64,000 nucleotides of DNA from NCBI GenBank assembly GCA_022818135.1, contig JAFMSR010000013.1, positions 25,807,635 through 25,871,634 on the forward strand. Direction: 5' to 3'. Below, piece by piece: positions 25,001-40,000 of the stretch. The position numbers were made by a program, and so were the translations under genes. Position 1 is the stretch's first letter. The number at the start of each line of letters is the position of its first letter. The notes beneath the pieces were generated by a model that saw only the letters and a program-made list of their open reading frames with translations, was not told where the DNA came from and did no database searches. Source of the stretch: Saxidomus purpurata (lineage: Eukaryota > Mollusca > Bivalvia > Venerida > Veneridae).

Positions 25001-28000
25001 TCTTTAACAAGAACTACCTTTTAAATAAGATGGTCGGCGCAATATCTAGTATAGGAAAGCGATTCGAAGCTAGATTTTATAGTAGAAATTACATCGCTAA
25101 ATATTACAGGGTCGCATCTTGACCGGGACGCATACTGTTGGCCTTTCGCTTACAGAGATCTTAGATCGAATGCTCTCCCAACTGAGCTAACCGGCCACTT
25201 GTCTATTCTATCCAAATACATTAAACATGTACCGTGAAACCTTAATCCTTGATTTTCTTATCAAATATGCTAATCGAATTGTTGACCGTTATTCACTGTC
25301 CAAGAAAGCATTAATACTCTACACTTGTAATTAACATTAGTTTGGCGGTTACAACATACTATGTTGATATACATGTATATAAATAATTTACATACTAAAA
25401 TTATAAACCTATTCAAGAAAGACTGAAAATGCAAGAGTGTTTGATTGACTATTCTCGTTTGATATAATCCAATCTGAAGGTGCCTTACAGCGTAAATTTC
25501 TCATTTCACAAAAAACAAATTTGCGTGTTTTTTTGTTGTTGTTTTTATATAAATATATATATCTTTTGGAGACCACGAACTTGGAACGAGCACAGGCACA
25601 CGGAGTTGCTTCTAGTACTTAAGTTACTAAAATTGTTGGTTAGAATGAACCTACATGTAACCGTTCTGTAGCCATAATTTACTTCTGTAATTGTATTGTA
25701 TTGGGGAGAGCCATCTTATAAGTGGCAAGCACTTGTTGCTCGAACCATTTGCTGATTTTATGACAAAAACTATATTAAACTATACATTCTACTGGTCATT
25801 TCATTGGCGGCTGTAAAGTTCCCAACTTCCGGTCAAAAGCGAGCTAAATACGGCTGCGCTGAAAAAAGATGGTCGTCGCAGCTTTGAGTAAATAAAAGGG
25901 ATTGATAGCTAGATTTTCTAGAACAATGCTGTCGAATTTAATTTCTATGCAGCGAGAAGACGCCAAATGTCACATGTAAGAAAAAGTGTACTATAAACTT
26001 GACCGTGGCTTTTCCCATACAGGGATACCAAGCGCTCTCTCCAAGACCAAGCGCTCTCCCAACGGCGCTAACAGGCCACTGCCACATGTTCTCCCCAACT
26101 GTGATAAAGCCCTAACCGTGACATGTGCAGCAGGGGAACAAACTTAATCCTTGTTTTTCTTATCAAAAGTGTTACTCTAAATATTGACCTTTATTCACTG
26201 GTTATTCTACACTTATAATTAACATTGGTTTGGCGATAGATATGACCTATTTATGTACTAAACTTATAAAACATTTCAAGAAAGACTGAAAACTCAAGAG
26301 TAGTGTTGTGACCTGATGGCTTATATAAACGATATTAAATGCGACCATCAGTGTCATTGGGTGAGGAGGGTTCAGCAATAAACAATGGTGAGGTTTCAGT
26401 CTTGTAATTATTATTCCAACGTAGTACAATACAACAGATACGTTTAATATACGTGATACACCTGCACTTGGTACCCTTGGTACACTTGTTACACTTCAAG
26501 CCCTGTAACAAAGATATGAAACAAGTGTAAGCTAAGTGCAGTAATATTATGTGAAAATATTACAATATGTCGAAGCATATCCGTACTCATAATTATGTTA
26601 TGTTGTGATCAGCGGCCATGAAAACCTTATAAATTATATGTGAAACCTAAGTTTAACAATTCATCCTTGCTTATTAATAAACATATAAAACATTCATATA
26701 CAATTACATACCAATTGTGGATCAGGTCCTGCGGTACCATACTGTATAACAAACAGTTGAACATACATGTATATCAGAGGCGTAATACTCTCCACTGGCA
26801 CGATCTCATTGTGATGGGTTACTGCAATTTGTTAAATAACAGTGTGAACATAGAAGATAATAAGTGATTGCACCAATTACCATTTCATTCTAATGCAATT
26901 ACAATAAAATGCCAGCCATCTTGAATTCCGCATGTACACTGAAACTTGTACATGTTCTCACGGACAATTAATATTTAGAAATAGAGCATACCTCATCTGT
27001 GATCACTCCAATACTTAATGAAATGCAATAAAGTAATAGCAAACCTCTAAATCCATGACCACAGCAACAGAATGCCCACAAACAAAGAAAAAACTCTAAA
27101 ATCATCTGAGCAACTATTGCGTCTTGACTGCTTCGTGCAACTGACCAAACTAAATGTGTAAAGCACATCTCAGTCACATGGCACGGATTAACAGGTAAAT
27201 GGCGGGAAACCATACCTGAGTAAACACAGTATAATCAATGGTCTAAGGGAGACAATTTGTACAAGAAAACTAAAGGTATAATAGTATTAAAAGGGACAAA
27301 GGTTTAACAGTAGCAAATTTGAATAGACAAAACCAGACCCGGTTACAGTGTATTGCCCTTTTTACTTAAAAGGAGCATTACAAAATAAACTTACAGTTCA
27401 CAAACATGCTTTACATTCTCTTTGTCATTTCGTTGGCGGTAAACGTTGAAAAGTTACCAACTTCCGGTTAGAGGCAATATGGATGCGCCGAAAAAAACAA
27501 AATTCGTTTAAATTTTAACACTTATCCTTTCGGGCCGACTATTAGCCCAAAGACATCCCTATACCTATAACGCCAAAATATTTATAAACATGTACATCTT
27601 TGATATCAGATGTCAGTTAAGAAACACGGAGTTCAAAAGACATGTCCAAGAAATGTATCTACGACAGATAAGTAATTCAACTTTAACGGTAACATTTTGC
27701 ATTTTATGAGTTTCTTACAACAAAGCCAAATTGGCGTAGATATGGGTGATATAAATACCGTTTATCAATACAAAACCTGAAATCAAAAAGATATTTAAAA
27801 AAATAACTTTTTACGGCTCCTTTGATGCATCGCATCAATTCGTTTTTGTCTACATTAACAACGTCCTTTCACAATTTTATAACAGTACACCTCTTAATGT
27901 CAAAGTATATCAGAATTACGATAAAACTGTCCTAAGTGCTAATGTCCGCATATATGATATAAATAAGGAACAAGCATTGGTCATTCGGTTGAAACCTTAA

Positions 28001-31000
28001 TCGAGGTCCGATGTATCGGAGCTGTACACCGTACATCTTGAAGAACCAGGGGATGTCTCTGGGACTGGACTTGTTCTGTATCTTGCACTCTCGTCCAAAA
28101 CCTAAAATAACAAAACTCTTCTTGGGGCGTTGGTCATACATTGTATGGATTATCCAGTACCAACGATAAGATTCTAAAATACATACAGTCATACGATCTT
28201 TCTCACATACATTGTGCATTTAGGGAAGTATATTTGTGCTGACACGAGACTAAATGGCGAGAGACTATGATAACAGTTACAAATTGTTATACCAAATGGT
28301 GTTTGATTTTATGTCCGTATATAATTATTTCACCAATTAATACATTTAACATGAGTACCTTGACTTTTTCGTTCAACATAAAGTAAAATATAACAGTTCA
28401 TAAAACAAAAGGTTTTTTTAATGTCAGTCCATACAATGTAGATTTTAAAAAATTTAAATTATAACTTCAGTTTAAGAAATAAAGGACTTTTTGTGTTTTA
28501 TATGATACTATCAACGAAATCCCTTGCATATATTCACCTCACCTGTTTGACTTTCCTCTTCTCTTAATTAACATAACATAACATAACATAAATTTTATTT
28601 AACATTAAATTGCATACATACAATTTACAGTCAAACATAGTTCAATTTGTGTAAAGCATAACACATGACAGTTGTTTCAATCATTTAAAGGTCCACTACT
28701 TAGCGAAAATTAGGTGACAGTTATTTCAATGGCAAGTACATAACATTATGCAAGACACTAAATAATGAAGATTGGCAGTTTAGAATTTACAAAAAGGTGT
28801 TTGGAACACGAAGAAAAGTATGTGTATTATGTTTAAATTTCCGTGAATCGACAAAATGACCACCCAGGTCTTTTTAACTTTCTTCATAATGCATAGAAAA
28901 ATAATTGTACATATACTGTAATTTGATTAGGATTTCTACATACCAACTTTTAGAATATATTTGAATTTTCGCTTTCCTTAGTATTGGACTTTTAACTGAG
29001 AAGATTTCAGTAGATTAAATCATTTAACATTTTTATACCATAATTCCTGACAAAAGGGTACGAAAAGGACTTGATCATAATTTATACCTATCTTTTTTCC
29101 ATGACACATATAGGTAAGTTCATGTACCAGTAACTTTTGGTTGTATTAGACCTGACCAGCGCACTCGCACTCGCACTCGCACACGTAAATGTAAATGTAC
29201 AACGTACAACTGCCTAATTTCGGGGGTGATCTCAAACGATTCTAGTATCATAGGATATCTTGGTTACGTTCATTATTAAAAAGTCTTCATCAGTATATAA
29301 TAATATTCACTATTATCCTAATGACAATCATCACTATCGTGTACTGTAGAACTAATACAATATTGAACATATACGCCATCATAATAATCATCATGAAGAG
29401 ATTCATCCTTGCAATTAAATTAATCATTAATCAGTTTCATCAAAATCGTCGTTTTCATGAGAGTCATTGTCCCATCAACATCAATTGTACCATTATTGAA
29501 ATAAAACAATTACATGTAATGTTCCCAACACAGGTTTTCAATGGTACCATAAGAAAATCTATTTAGAAAATGACCTTCAAGTGACCATGACCAAATTACA
29601 GCCGTGATATGACCTAAATAAATGAAAATTTAAAAAAAATAATTGTGATTGACATTGAACCCCCATCCCCCCCCCTCGGAACCTAGTTACCAAAATGCAA
29701 TCCAAATCTCCACATAGGCTATCTACACACTGATCTGCAATGTAATTCGTCACTCCTAGTATAGCCTGAGTTATTGATCGGAATCTATTTTTAGATTTCT
29801 GACTTTAATTTTAGTGACCCAAAATGCAATTCGAAGCTTCCTCTCCACACAATCTACCTACACACCACATTTGATTGCAATTGGTCACTCCTACCTCGAG
29901 TTATTGAGCGGAAACAATTTTTTTATTTTTAGTAACAGTGACCTTGACCTTGATGATAGAGCCCTTAGTGCAATCGCAAACTTCCTCTTTACGCCAGCTA
30001 CATACGCACCAATATCCATTGCAATTGGTCACTCTAAACTAAAGTTATTGAGCGGAAACCAGATGTTTGACGACCACCCGCCCGCCCGACTAAGACAACG
30101 CCATTGTTATTACCAGGTTTTAAGAAAAAACCTGGTTTATAATAATAATCATTTGAAAAATTCTCATTTTTTTGGTCATATCACTGTTGTTTTTTGGTCA
30201 AGGTCACTTTTTCTAATTTTAGATTTTCAACCGGTACCGTTCAAAACCATTGTTGGGGACATTATTTGTTTTATTTTCATAAGGGTACAACTTATGTTGA
30301 TGGGACAATGACTCTCACGAAAACGACGATTTTGATGAAACTGATTATTGATTAATTTGATTGCAAGGATGAATCTCTTCATGATGATGGTTTATATGTT
30401 TAATCTTGTATTAGTTCTACAGTACACGATAGTAATGATTATTATTAGGATAATAGTGAATGGTATTATATAATGATGAATACTTTTTAATAATGAACAT
30501 AACCAAAATTTCCTATGATACTAGAATCGTTTGAGATCACCCCCGAAATTAGGCAATGGTACGTTGTACGTTTACATTTACGTGTGCGAGTGCGAGTGCG
30601 CTGGTCAGGTCTAATACAAAATATGTTTCTGAGTTTATGTCCCTTACATTGTGAGAAATATTAGTGGACCTCGGGCTTTGATCCGTGAACGCACTTTTAG
30701 CATTGTGTGATTACTACGGCATGAGTAAGTCACGACTCAATGTTCGAAATTCAACAATATATACATCAAATAAGTGGTATCGAAGTTACACTCTCCTAAC
30801 TCATCGGCATATAATAGGAATTTAGGATCGCTATTAATAATTTATACGAGAGCATGTAGGGAATCATATAACTTTGTTTTGCTATATACCTCACGGAAAA
30901 TACCAGTAAGAGCATGATTTTCGTACAATTTAATGAATATTAGTGTCAACACAAACTAATGATAACCGAGACATTCTCACTATCCTGACCATTTAAGTTT

Positions 31001-34000
31001 CGCAAATTGTTTTTTCAATTTTCAGGACATAGTCCCGATTATCATTAATTTGTGATGGACTAGTATTAATGAAAACAATACGAAAATCATGCACTTACCG
31101 TTAACCGTTTTGGTAAAGGAATTTTCGCTTGATTCCCCACAGTATCATTAGACTAGTTATAGCTTCAAACATTTGTAGTTCTTCAATAGCAAGTGCAAAG
31201 CAAATATTAAAATACAGTTCTTTAAACAACAATGAAAATATCAGCCAACAAAAGTACTTCTACAAATGTATGTATCACAATTACAGAGGTCCTTTTGTCC
31301 GTTGCTTATCGAAGGCACATATTCTTTTTTTCAAAAACAATTGATTTAATCAAACAAGGAAGCAAGAAAATCATTGAGATGAAGTTAATAAAAATACCTC
31401 TGGAATCATCGGAAATATTAGTTTGTGCACACAAATGTATATGAATAAAATGTTGTGCCCGATATATAAATACATCTAAAAGCTTTAATTTAAAAACGGC
31501 GATGCTTCTAAAAATCATGTTTTCCCCTTAATTAGTTTGTTATACATTGTACGTATAAAGAAACAAAGTGACAATTATAATATGTATCGAACAGGAACCA
31601 AGAAGATAAAAAAGAATATTATTCACAATAACTTGCAGTTAAAAACGTAGTATTCTCTGTTTTTGTTTTCTTCGTGATTAACTGTTGTTACATGACTAAC
31701 AAAACAGTTAATAAATATTATAATTCAAAATAGGTTTTATTTTATATTTTTTATGTTGACTGGGCATGGTTGTTATTTTAAATTCAGAAATTGATACTGC
31801 CGAAAGCGTATTTTCAAGAGAGACAGTTAAAACTGATTTGCTCGGGAAAGCTGCCAAAGGCAGATTTTGCTTTACAATGCGGAATCGTAGTAAATTATAT
31901 TTGTTTACAGTCCATTTCTCATTACCCAGATAATGATGTACAAACTTCAATGTATTAAAGCTGCTCGCTCTCAGTTGCTGTTGAAAAATATATTTTTCAT
32001 AAAATTTGACATTCTTATTCATAAATATAAAACTTAAGGCTAGAATAAAAAAAAATCTGGGTAGGAATTTGCAGAAATCGATTGAAAAGATCGGTTACAC
32101 GGCACCGCTACACTATATGTTTATATTGAAATTTCAAAAGCGTTTGCAGCACGTTTAAATTTGGTAGCATATTTTTCGAAATTTAGAGATAAAAGTGACA
32201 TGAATTTATACTGGAGCCTTTTTATATCACCATATGTTCTAAAATATGTTATTTACATACAGTTTGAAGAACTTAATTTTTTTACTAGAATCTGAGAGCG
32301 AGCAGCTTTAATCTATTTTTAAAAAATGATCGAAAAACATCATTAAAATAACATTTATTTATGTATTTTCAAACCATCTTAATTTATAAGGTCTTACATA
32401 TCCCTTATATAATGTTATTTATTTTTCTACTTACAGGTTACGCTATGACAAGCGGTCAGTATTTCGGTGGCGAGACACATTTCGCTGTAGGGGCTCCTAG
32501 AGATCATTTGACAGGGAAGGTAAGTCTAGAACACGATACCACTGCAAATGATTGCCCTCTTGTTTATATATTCGATACGTGCATGACATAACATTTTAAT
32601 GAGCGTTCAGTCATTGCCTGATGCAAATAAATTTTAAAATGCTCTGAAGCAATCAATAGTGAGATAAATCCTTATGTAAAGCTTTATCTTTGTCTCCTGA
32701 GGCCGCGACAATGACTTTATTTCGTCAGCCGTATCATTTGTATCTATGTAACTATGTTGCGACTGTCTTGATTAAATAGAAATAGCATGTAAAACCAGTG
32801 ATTAAAGCATGCTGACCGAATCTTTTCATGTATTTACAGGCCCGCTCCAACGTTTTGTTTAAATCAGCTTGGGTTCAGTAATAGATTTGCTCCTTCTGTC
32901 CTGTTTTGACATCTGGTACATGCGTGTCTCAAATATACACATTATCAAATTGTAAACATATAGAAGGGCTCGATTTAAATAATTTAAATACAAGAAAGCG
33001 GGTATGTCATTACAAATTCAAAATTACTGGCGAACGTTGAAACACTTGATTACAGTAGCTTGGGTCAAGAAACAATGAATACTAAATTTTCAACACGACA
33101 GTTCATGACCATGGTTATATAATAAATTCGCGGTTAATTTTGCAATTTCCATTCACTCCACACGCAGTACATCTAAGTATACATACGCATTTTAAACAAA
33201 TCAGGCAATTTTAATTGATTATTCAATAGATGTATCAGGCAAAAAGTATCTTGTCAGTTATCATCGGTTTAAAATATTCAAATATGCAGGTAGTTCTTTT
33301 CTCCTTCGGTCAATTTGTTGATTTTTTGTAACATTGTATGTTTTCAATTTTGATTACCGTTCCTAACGAATTACTGTTTTGTACAGTTACACCGAGTAGT
33401 AGGCTTAGATATTGATTGATCATTGATTTAACATTGTCATATATGTATAATTGCCATACGGTATGCGTTATTTTTCTCGTCTTGTACAAGGTGAGTTTCG
33501 CGAAAAACATAGATATATTTGGGTACGCCAATAAACATTTTGAACTTGGCTATTTCCAAACCCTTTCATTTATTATAAGGGTAGTTACATTTTGAAATGA
33601 CAGGTATAAATCGATAAGTGCAAACTGTATGTGTCTTATGAAAAAAATGAAATAATGCAGTAAGTTAGTGCTAAGAGGCAAATAAACTTTGTGTAGCCGA
33701 ATTGGTTGACTCGTAGAAAGTTAACACGAGGGCGTACCAATGGGTTTTAGAGCATTTTAATGCATGACAGCACATATTTAGCAACAACCGTATGTGTGGT
33801 TATGGTTATAGGTGTAACGGAGAACGGCTCATACATTTTCTTAGAAAATGGCATGAAAAGTTGCCATTGTCTTTCCCGCCCAACTCCCATCCATATGATG
33901 TCAACAATAAAAGTGAATGTGTTTGCCTGACCTGATGAAGCTGTTGTGTTTTATTTCCAGGTTTATTTGTTTGTGGCCAGTAGAAACAGTTTCGTTCTGG

Positions 34001-37000
34001 AGGAAGCTGACATGACTCTTAGTGGATCAGAGATTACTGAGGTAAATTACTTTCAAACTTAACTTCTTTTGTTTACCATTTCATTTAGTTAGTTACATTT
34101 AACCAAAGTAATATGCATGTATAGAGCCTGGACACCAATGTACGGATTTCACATGTAATTTTCATGCTGTATTAAATTGATAATGAAATGAATGAAACCT
34201 GTTAACTCTTTCCATGTGCCTTAGATATCTGTGATGTCTTTGAGGACATTAATCCAGTACTGCTAAATAAAGCAGACACTATCTATACTCATACCTCAGA
34301 TTCCTATGAACGGTTACTATGGAGCTGCCCTGTGTTCTGCAGATGTCAACAAGGATGGTAATGACGACCTGTTGGTAGCAGCACCATTCTATAGCAAAGG
34401 TGAACGCGAGGACACCGGGGTTGTTTTCGTTTATCTCGGACAAGCTGATAAGGTGCGTGATAACATGTACAATAGGGTCACATCTGCACATGCATATATA
34501 TTTGTACATGTATTTTAATAGGCAAACTTGGCCGCTAAACCGTGGAGGAAAGCCATTATCCTGCTTCTGAATAGCTTATAAACAAGTCATGTCATAAAAA
34601 TGGTTTTATTGGGTAATACTATAGATAATGATCAGTTTTAACTAAAGCCTAAGAGTTTAAAGAACAGCGAGTGTTTTGTCTTTATTATTTAAAGGCCATA
34701 TACTAAGCCCCTGATAGTAGTCCGGGACCCAAAGAGCCAAAAGCCTCAAAAAAATTATTTACCCTGCTTGGTTTCCTCCCCAAGTTCTGATGGTATTTTT
34801 ATACTTGTATAGAATCAAGTGTATGTAGAACAATTTAGGCCGGCGAAAGTCCCCAAAATGGCGGAAATCCAAGATGGCCGCCAAAATCACTTAACTTTCT
34901 TTTAAATGTTTAATTATTAGCTAGATGTCTTAAAGTCATTTTTCAAATGCCTCTTTCATACATTTTACTTGTTTTTATAAGTATACCCGTTATATAAGCA
35001 TTCTCTCTTAATTTTGATGATGTTGTTTTTTACTTATTAAAAAGTCTGTAACATCCGTTACAATATTAAAGTGGATGAGTTATACAATTATTCACTAATT
35101 TAAACGGCAAACTGTTATTTTCAGAAAGTAATAATCTCCCTATCTTGGTCATTTCAGTTTAAGTTTGCTCTATGCTTGATAATAAAGATTACACGCATTT
35201 GCATAAGATACTGACTCTACGTTACCATAAGAAAATAAGAATTATGTTATTCATACATTGTAGTTCAAATATAAAAATTATAGCCTTAACTATTTCTATT
35301 GAGACAATTTACCAGATCTGCGACATTTTGTAATAAGTTCTCTGCTTTTTGCAATATGTGTCCTCATCTCAACGTTGTAGTTAACATAACAAAATAAAAT
35401 ATGTTACTTTTCATTACAGTTTTATATTATTCGAAACAGACTAAGTTTAAAACAAAGTATTTACACTCAGTTTACTCAAACTGACATAAGGTCATGCCTG
35501 TTCTTTTAAGGAAACTCATTTTCTGAGAAATTGGGAGTATATCTACATTTTATATGTGAAATATACTGCATGCACATGTTACTGTGAACTGAATTGTAAA
35601 ATCTTTTAAGTTCAAGTATGAATTTAGATATTATAAATCTAATTTTTTCAGCAGTCGGTGACACATTCATTTATGCAAGATAACTAACAAAGAATAATTG
35701 TAAAGTTGCTACCAGCTATTATACTGCTGTGTTATATTTAATGTAATTTACTTTACACTGATATGTATTCTTTAATGTGTAATGCTTTACTATTATACAT
35801 AGATTGCATTATTCATATTAGAACATATTTGCTTCATTTATTAATTCATTTAATGATAATCAATTATTTATAGTCATATAAATCTATAGTCATATGAATA
35901 ATGGATAAAAAGTATATATATATTACACTCGGGTTTTAATTACAAACTTTAAACCTGTAAAACAAAAAAACGTAATAAATACCTATACTTCAGACCTAGG
36001 GGCTTACAAAATGTATGAGCTATATTGGCTTAGGAACAACATACTGCATGTAAATAATACAAAATAATAATTAATCATGCATCCATCTTGTCTGTATTTT
36101 GATATTACCACATGCAGTTTGAATAAAGTTATGATTACACTACCTATCAAAGTATAAAGCCCTGGCCAGTAATAAAATGCTATTTACAAAGTATAGCAAC
36201 TTTCTCTTTAGCCTCGGATGTTTTATCAAGTATTAGTAGGAACTGATAGGAAGAAGTTTACGATATCCCAAACAAAAAATATTGACGAAAGAATTAAAGT
36301 TGGCTGTTCATTTTGCCTTTAAAACACATCATTTATTTGGCCTCACTTATCCAAATTACATTTTAAAAACCGATTACATTTACATGAATATCATTTGCAA
36401 AGTGAAATATATAAGAATTAAGATACGTTACTTCATATCATATGAAATTGACCTTATTTTAACAATTCATTTTAAAGCTCTTTATTTTATGTTTTCCAGT
36501 GAATTATAGAGTTTTCTCAGTGAAATAAAAGTGATAATCCACAGTTTTGAAACAGTGGATTACCATTTTTATTTTTCACTGTTTTGCAATCTTTAACCCG
36601 GATTTACGTCAAAAAGTATACCGAGCGTAATTAATGCTGGAAACCATGCGACGATGACGTCGTTTAAATGACGTCATTTGCGCGATGTTTCTGATGACGT
36701 TTCCCGCGATTTTCGATATTTTGTAGGAATAAACTCAATAAAAGTAGAGTTTTAACCATAAAATAAACAGAAAAATTGTTGGTATCGGTGTAATATCACG
36801 TTAATTTCACTCGTGAACACCAAAAGTTGTTATTTTCACTCGTGGCTGCGCCACTCGTGAAAATATCACTTTTGGTGCCCACTCGGTGAAATTATAACGT
36901 GATCTTACACCGAAACCAACAATTATCCTCTATATCTTGCATATTTTAGAGCTAATACAGTTACAGTCGGTACCACTGACAGTTTATAATATACAAAATT

Positions 37001-40000
37001 CTACCGACACAGTAATTAACAATTGAATAAGACCTCTATGGCATCATAGTGTAACATGTATCTTTATTCATTTTTGTGGCTCGACTATTCGCAGAATAAG
37101 AGGGCTATAACAGTCAATTTTACGGCAATTTGGTAAAAGTTTTTTATGAAAGGTACTACCGTGGCCATATCTCAGTTACCACTTATGGGATTGATTAGAA
37201 ACTTCCTTGATGTTTTCAAGGATGTCAGACTGTCGAGTTAATTGAATCTTGTATTTATTTTAATCACATTATGGCCTCCTTTGACGTAGAAAGTTTCCAT
37301 GCAAGGTACTATTATGCACATAATTATCTTATTGACCACTCATCAGATTTATTGAAATCTTCAGTATAGTCTTTAGGGGTATCAAATAATCACCTTATTT
37401 AACTACTGACTGAGTTTATTACAAATTATGGGCCTTGTTGAACTGAAAAAGTTTGGTAAATATTTTGCATGCAAACTAAATTTTGTTCAAGTGTCATGTA
37501 AAAGCTACTATTAGGCATATATCTTAGTTACCTTTGAAACATCTGGTCTCCAGAAATCAAGTAGATTACTATTGACAGCATGAGTTACAAATTGTAGCCC
37601 TTGTTGAAATTAGAAATTTTGGTTGGAGGTTTGCATGCAAGTAACTATAACTCACTTATTTCAGTATTCACTTACGCCATTGATTTGAAACTTTATTATT
37701 GTCATCAGGGGTGACTGACATTCAAGTGAGGTGACTCTTGTAGAATTCAATCTGAATTTAAGCTCTTGTTTGACTCAGAAAAAAATGATTGAAGTTTTGT
37801 ATGCAAGATGCTATCATGCATACATCTTAGTAAGCCATTTATGCGATTTATACGAGACTTCAATAAAGACTTCACGGTAATCAAACAAGCAGGTTAGATA
37901 ACTCCTGACTGGTTTACTACAAATTATGGCCCTTGTTGCAGTAAGAAACTTTTGTTTAAGTTAGCAAGTGAAAGAATTATCATGCGCATGCTTCAGATAT
38001 CACTTGATATGTGAATTAATTTAAACTTACCAATAGCGTATCAAACAATTAAGTTTGATAATTCCGGACTTAATTTACTATTAAGTATTGTCCTTGTTGA
38101 ATTTAGAAACTATGGTTAAAGTTTTGCGTGCAAGATACTACTAGTACTACCTTGCATTTACTTCAGTAACCACCTATCGGAGTTATTGAAACTTAGCAAT
38201 TGTAATCGGGGATATCGAACAATTAAGTTACCACAGATTTATCACAGACTTTTGACGATTTCATGATTACAATTTTCTGCTTTATACTTTGAGAGTCAAC
38301 AGAATTTCGCTTTGCTATTTACAGTAAAGGTTTTGTGCTATTGACAAGCACTGAGAATGGTCGAACAGGCTTTCTTACGGACAGTTTTTCTTAATATTTT
38401 TCGGACCTTGAGAAAAATTAAATTTTATAGCAATGTTTAATGGTAGAATGTTTTGGCCATATTCATTTGCTTGATAGATCAGTCAACTATAGGTCATACA
38501 GAAATACTGCACTATAACTAATAAAAAAATGATAAAGCTATCACACCTCCATGTGGCGCCTTGACAAGTTATTCTACCCATTAGTTAGCTGCTCAAACTC
38601 ATTTGGACATTGTATTTATGTAATGCTGGACGGAAACTGTTTGAAATGAATGTTTATATTATATGTACCAGAATTCAAGCACAATTTTAAAATATCATGT
38701 AGCTATTGTTTTCCGTTTAACGTTTAAAGTGGAAAAACTAAATTAGCTATTAAAATACTTGGAGAAAAATTACCACTCAGTGTTTGCTCTTTTGACAATT
38801 CCAAAAGTATCATTACTAAGTCTCGAAGTTCGGAAAATGTGAACGAATCTCACCAATACTGAAATTTTGAACAAGAACCTTCTACATCCTGAATAAAATA
38901 TTTAGCTTAAGGTACGCCATTCTGGCATAATCATAAATACTACGTTTGAAAAAGTTGTGATTTTATTGTTATATTGCTCAATTAATTTGAAAATATTTTG
39001 ATAAAATGAATGCAACTCTGACTTATAAGGTTGACCAGTCTGTATTGTTGAATATATTGATTACCCATATAAATAAACCAAAGTAACTCATGTGCATACA
39101 CATTCACTCATCAATTTTTCTAAGTATGCACAAGCTCAAACAAGTGGCATTTCAAAATCATTTTTAAAGATGGTCATGGAAATTAATAAAATGTTTTACA
39201 ACATTCATTGTACTCGGTATAAAGTTGATAGTTACATTATATCCATCCTCCGATCACTAAATTCATTGACAGGGTTAATCTTTCTAGCTTTACAGGAATT
39301 TCCATTCCTGTGCTTTGTGCAACAAACCTCGCTCTAAATTGATTCCGTACAGTGCTGTATGTTCTACAAAGTGAGGTTTTAACATCACAAACTGACCATG
39401 AGTGATTAATGAGAAGTATCAAATACCAATTCGGCAAACCTACAAACGAGTTGAAAAAACACACCAAGGTACTCATTTGCCATTTCACCCAGTTGAAATG
39501 TATTTGAGCATTAGAATCAGTCAAGACTCTCAAAATTCTTTTTTTCATTTTTCAGGGACATCTTCTTTCTGCTAATTTTATATGTGTGAATCATAAGTTA
39601 TGTATTACACCCAGATTGATGACAATCTATTAATTTAAACGTTTTGTGACTTTCGAGTGATGAGGTCACTCAGGTTACGGTGATTACAGCGTTGCGGACC
39701 ATTACGTTTGGTACCTATCTTTATAACCATATTTTTTTATTCTACTGTCTATGATTATTTTTATATTTATGTCATTTGTAACATATCATGCCAAGCTATG
39801 CACCTTGGCATTTACAAGTTTATGCATGCTACAATATTGCAATGCCCGAGACTCAAACATAAATCCCCGGGAATACGAGAAACTTTCTTCCCATTTCTGA
39901 TTATGAGGATGACCTAAGGATGACCTATATACATACCAATCTTTGATTTTATGTTTATGAAAATATTCACAAAAACGTCTTTAAAATTAAATAGACAAAA

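Noticed and set aside
29814..30311. 165-residue plus-strand ORF
   Set aside because: It spans minisatellite units and part of an inverted arm; internal near-repeats, no domain.
39237..39548. 103-residue minus-strand ORF
   Set aside because: No motif, AT-rich codons and no splice context; inside a non-autonomous element.
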